From CAWEDP01 sp963807925 (GTDB lineage Bacteria; Acidobacteriota; Vicinamibacteria; Vicinamibacterales; CAVVIG01): 64,000 bases of DNA. The DNA is taken from NCBI GenBank assembly GCA_963807925.1, contig CAWEDP010000002.1, forward strand, positions 806,001 through 870,000. Direction: 5' to 3'. The position numbers and the translations under genes were made by a program. Below, in pieces: positions 63,617-64,000 of this stretch (positions are counted from its first letter, which is position 1; the number at the start of each line of letters is the position of its first letter). The notes beneath the pieces are model-generated. The model had not been told where the DNA came from and did not search any database. It was given only the letters and a program-made list of their open reading frames with translations.

Positions 63617-64000
63617 CAGCCGAGCTCTTCGCGCGCGCCTGGATTGCGCCCGAAGGGCAGGCTGTCGCTTTTCCCCGCTTCGTCCAGCGCCGAGAAGTTG
63701 TGGACGCTGACGCCCAGAAGGCGCACGGGACGGCGGCCGGCATCGGTCCTGGTCAGCAGGCGTACGGCGCGGGCGGCGATCTCGTCGGCGTCACGCGTGG
63801 GGGACGCCGTATGGCTGCGGGTGACAGTCGCGAAATCCGAGTACCGCACTTTGATGGTGACCGTTCGTGCCAGAAGATCCTTTCGTTCCAGCCAGCCGAT
63901 CGCCCGACGCGCCATGTCGGCGATCTCGCGCTCGATCGCGGTCCGGTCGACGAGGTCTCGGGCATAGGTGTTTTCGTGGCCCGACGATTTGGCCCTGCGG
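63616..64000 (-). CDS. dinB: DNA polymerase IV, C-terminal part (5' end outside window)
   Basis: About 127 residues are visible up to the window end, in frame from base 64000: RRAKSSGHENTYARDLVDRT, the little-finger region after the thumb of Y-family polymerases, then VTIKVRYSDFATVTRSHTAS, RPVRLLGVSVHNFS and a short tail without an obvious beta-clamp motif in the last residues. DinB copies damaged DNA. The frame continues past the edge, so the catalytic palm lies outside. Confidence 0.9.
   Translation of the reverse strand, partial: RRAKSSGHENTYARDLVDRTAIEREIADMARRAIGWLERKDLLARTVTIKVRYSDFATVTRSHTASPTRDADEIAARAVRLLTRTDAGRRPVRLLGVSVHNFSALDEAGKSDSLPFGRNPGAREELG

Overview
The window is high-GC bacterial DNA (about two thirds G+C by eye, not computed), densely packed, with many GTG/TTG starts and ATGA-type overlaps. 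The mix of DUF1592/DUF1552 'planctomycete-type' proteins, secreted PQQ quinoproteins, tannase-family esterases, MmgE/PrpD proteins and a TonB-receptor-like protein with a carboxypeptidase-regulatory domain is typical of soil Acidobacteriota, most like Vicinamibacteria (old subgroup 6). That placement is an inference from gene content; there is no rRNA or tRNA gene to anchor it.

Layout. 1-6551: the end of a surface-polysaccharide island (methyltransferase-deacetylase fusion, three glycosyltransferase-type genes, a multi-pass membrane protein). 6551-16540: mixed secreted and redox genes, including a diheme cytochrome c plus PQQ dehydrogenase pair, a pirin, an MmgE/PrpD protein and a small cytochrome c. 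15690-26156: a divergent locus with a cytochrome/copper-monooxygenase-like/TPR protein on one side and a DUF1592-DUF1552-ankyrin operon followed by a large TonB-receptor-like protein on the other. 26307-37525: accessory catabolic genes (second MmgE/PrpD, acyl-CoA dehydrogenase, lactonase-like and other MBL-fold proteins, alpha/beta hydrolase), a REP-like repeat patch, a truncated methyltransferase and an unexplained structured non-coding stretch. 37592-54212: the most distinctive part, with three tannase/feruloyl-esterase paralogues interleaved with four PQQ quinoproteins, two cytochromes c, an O-methyltransferase and a B3-type metallo-beta-lactamase-like protein. 54396-58378: small four-helix membrane proteins with a cytochrome c'-like protein and a PRC-barrel protein. 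58465-64000: housekeeping (Sua5/TsaC, HflX, a TPR-SLH lipoprotein, a PgsA-like phosphatidyltransferase, a trans-aconitate-type methyltransferase and the end of DNA polymerase IV).

How it may work together (inference): secreted esterases release phenolic acids or sugars from plant-derived esters, periplasmic quinoproteins oxidise alcohols or sugars, and the mono- and diheme cytochromes carry electrons to the respiratory chain. The TonB-receptor-like protein and catabolic enzymes would handle uptake and use.

Six conserved genes are interrupted by a single extra base, four of them in a GGTAC context. Two of these interruptions fall at exactly the same alignment position in two tannase paralogues, just before the nucleophile motif. 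A third tannase paralogue has lost the catalytic Ser and both Cys of the CS-D-HC signature together. These are the observations most worth following up. The first may be a systematic sequencing artefact; the second is not explained that way.
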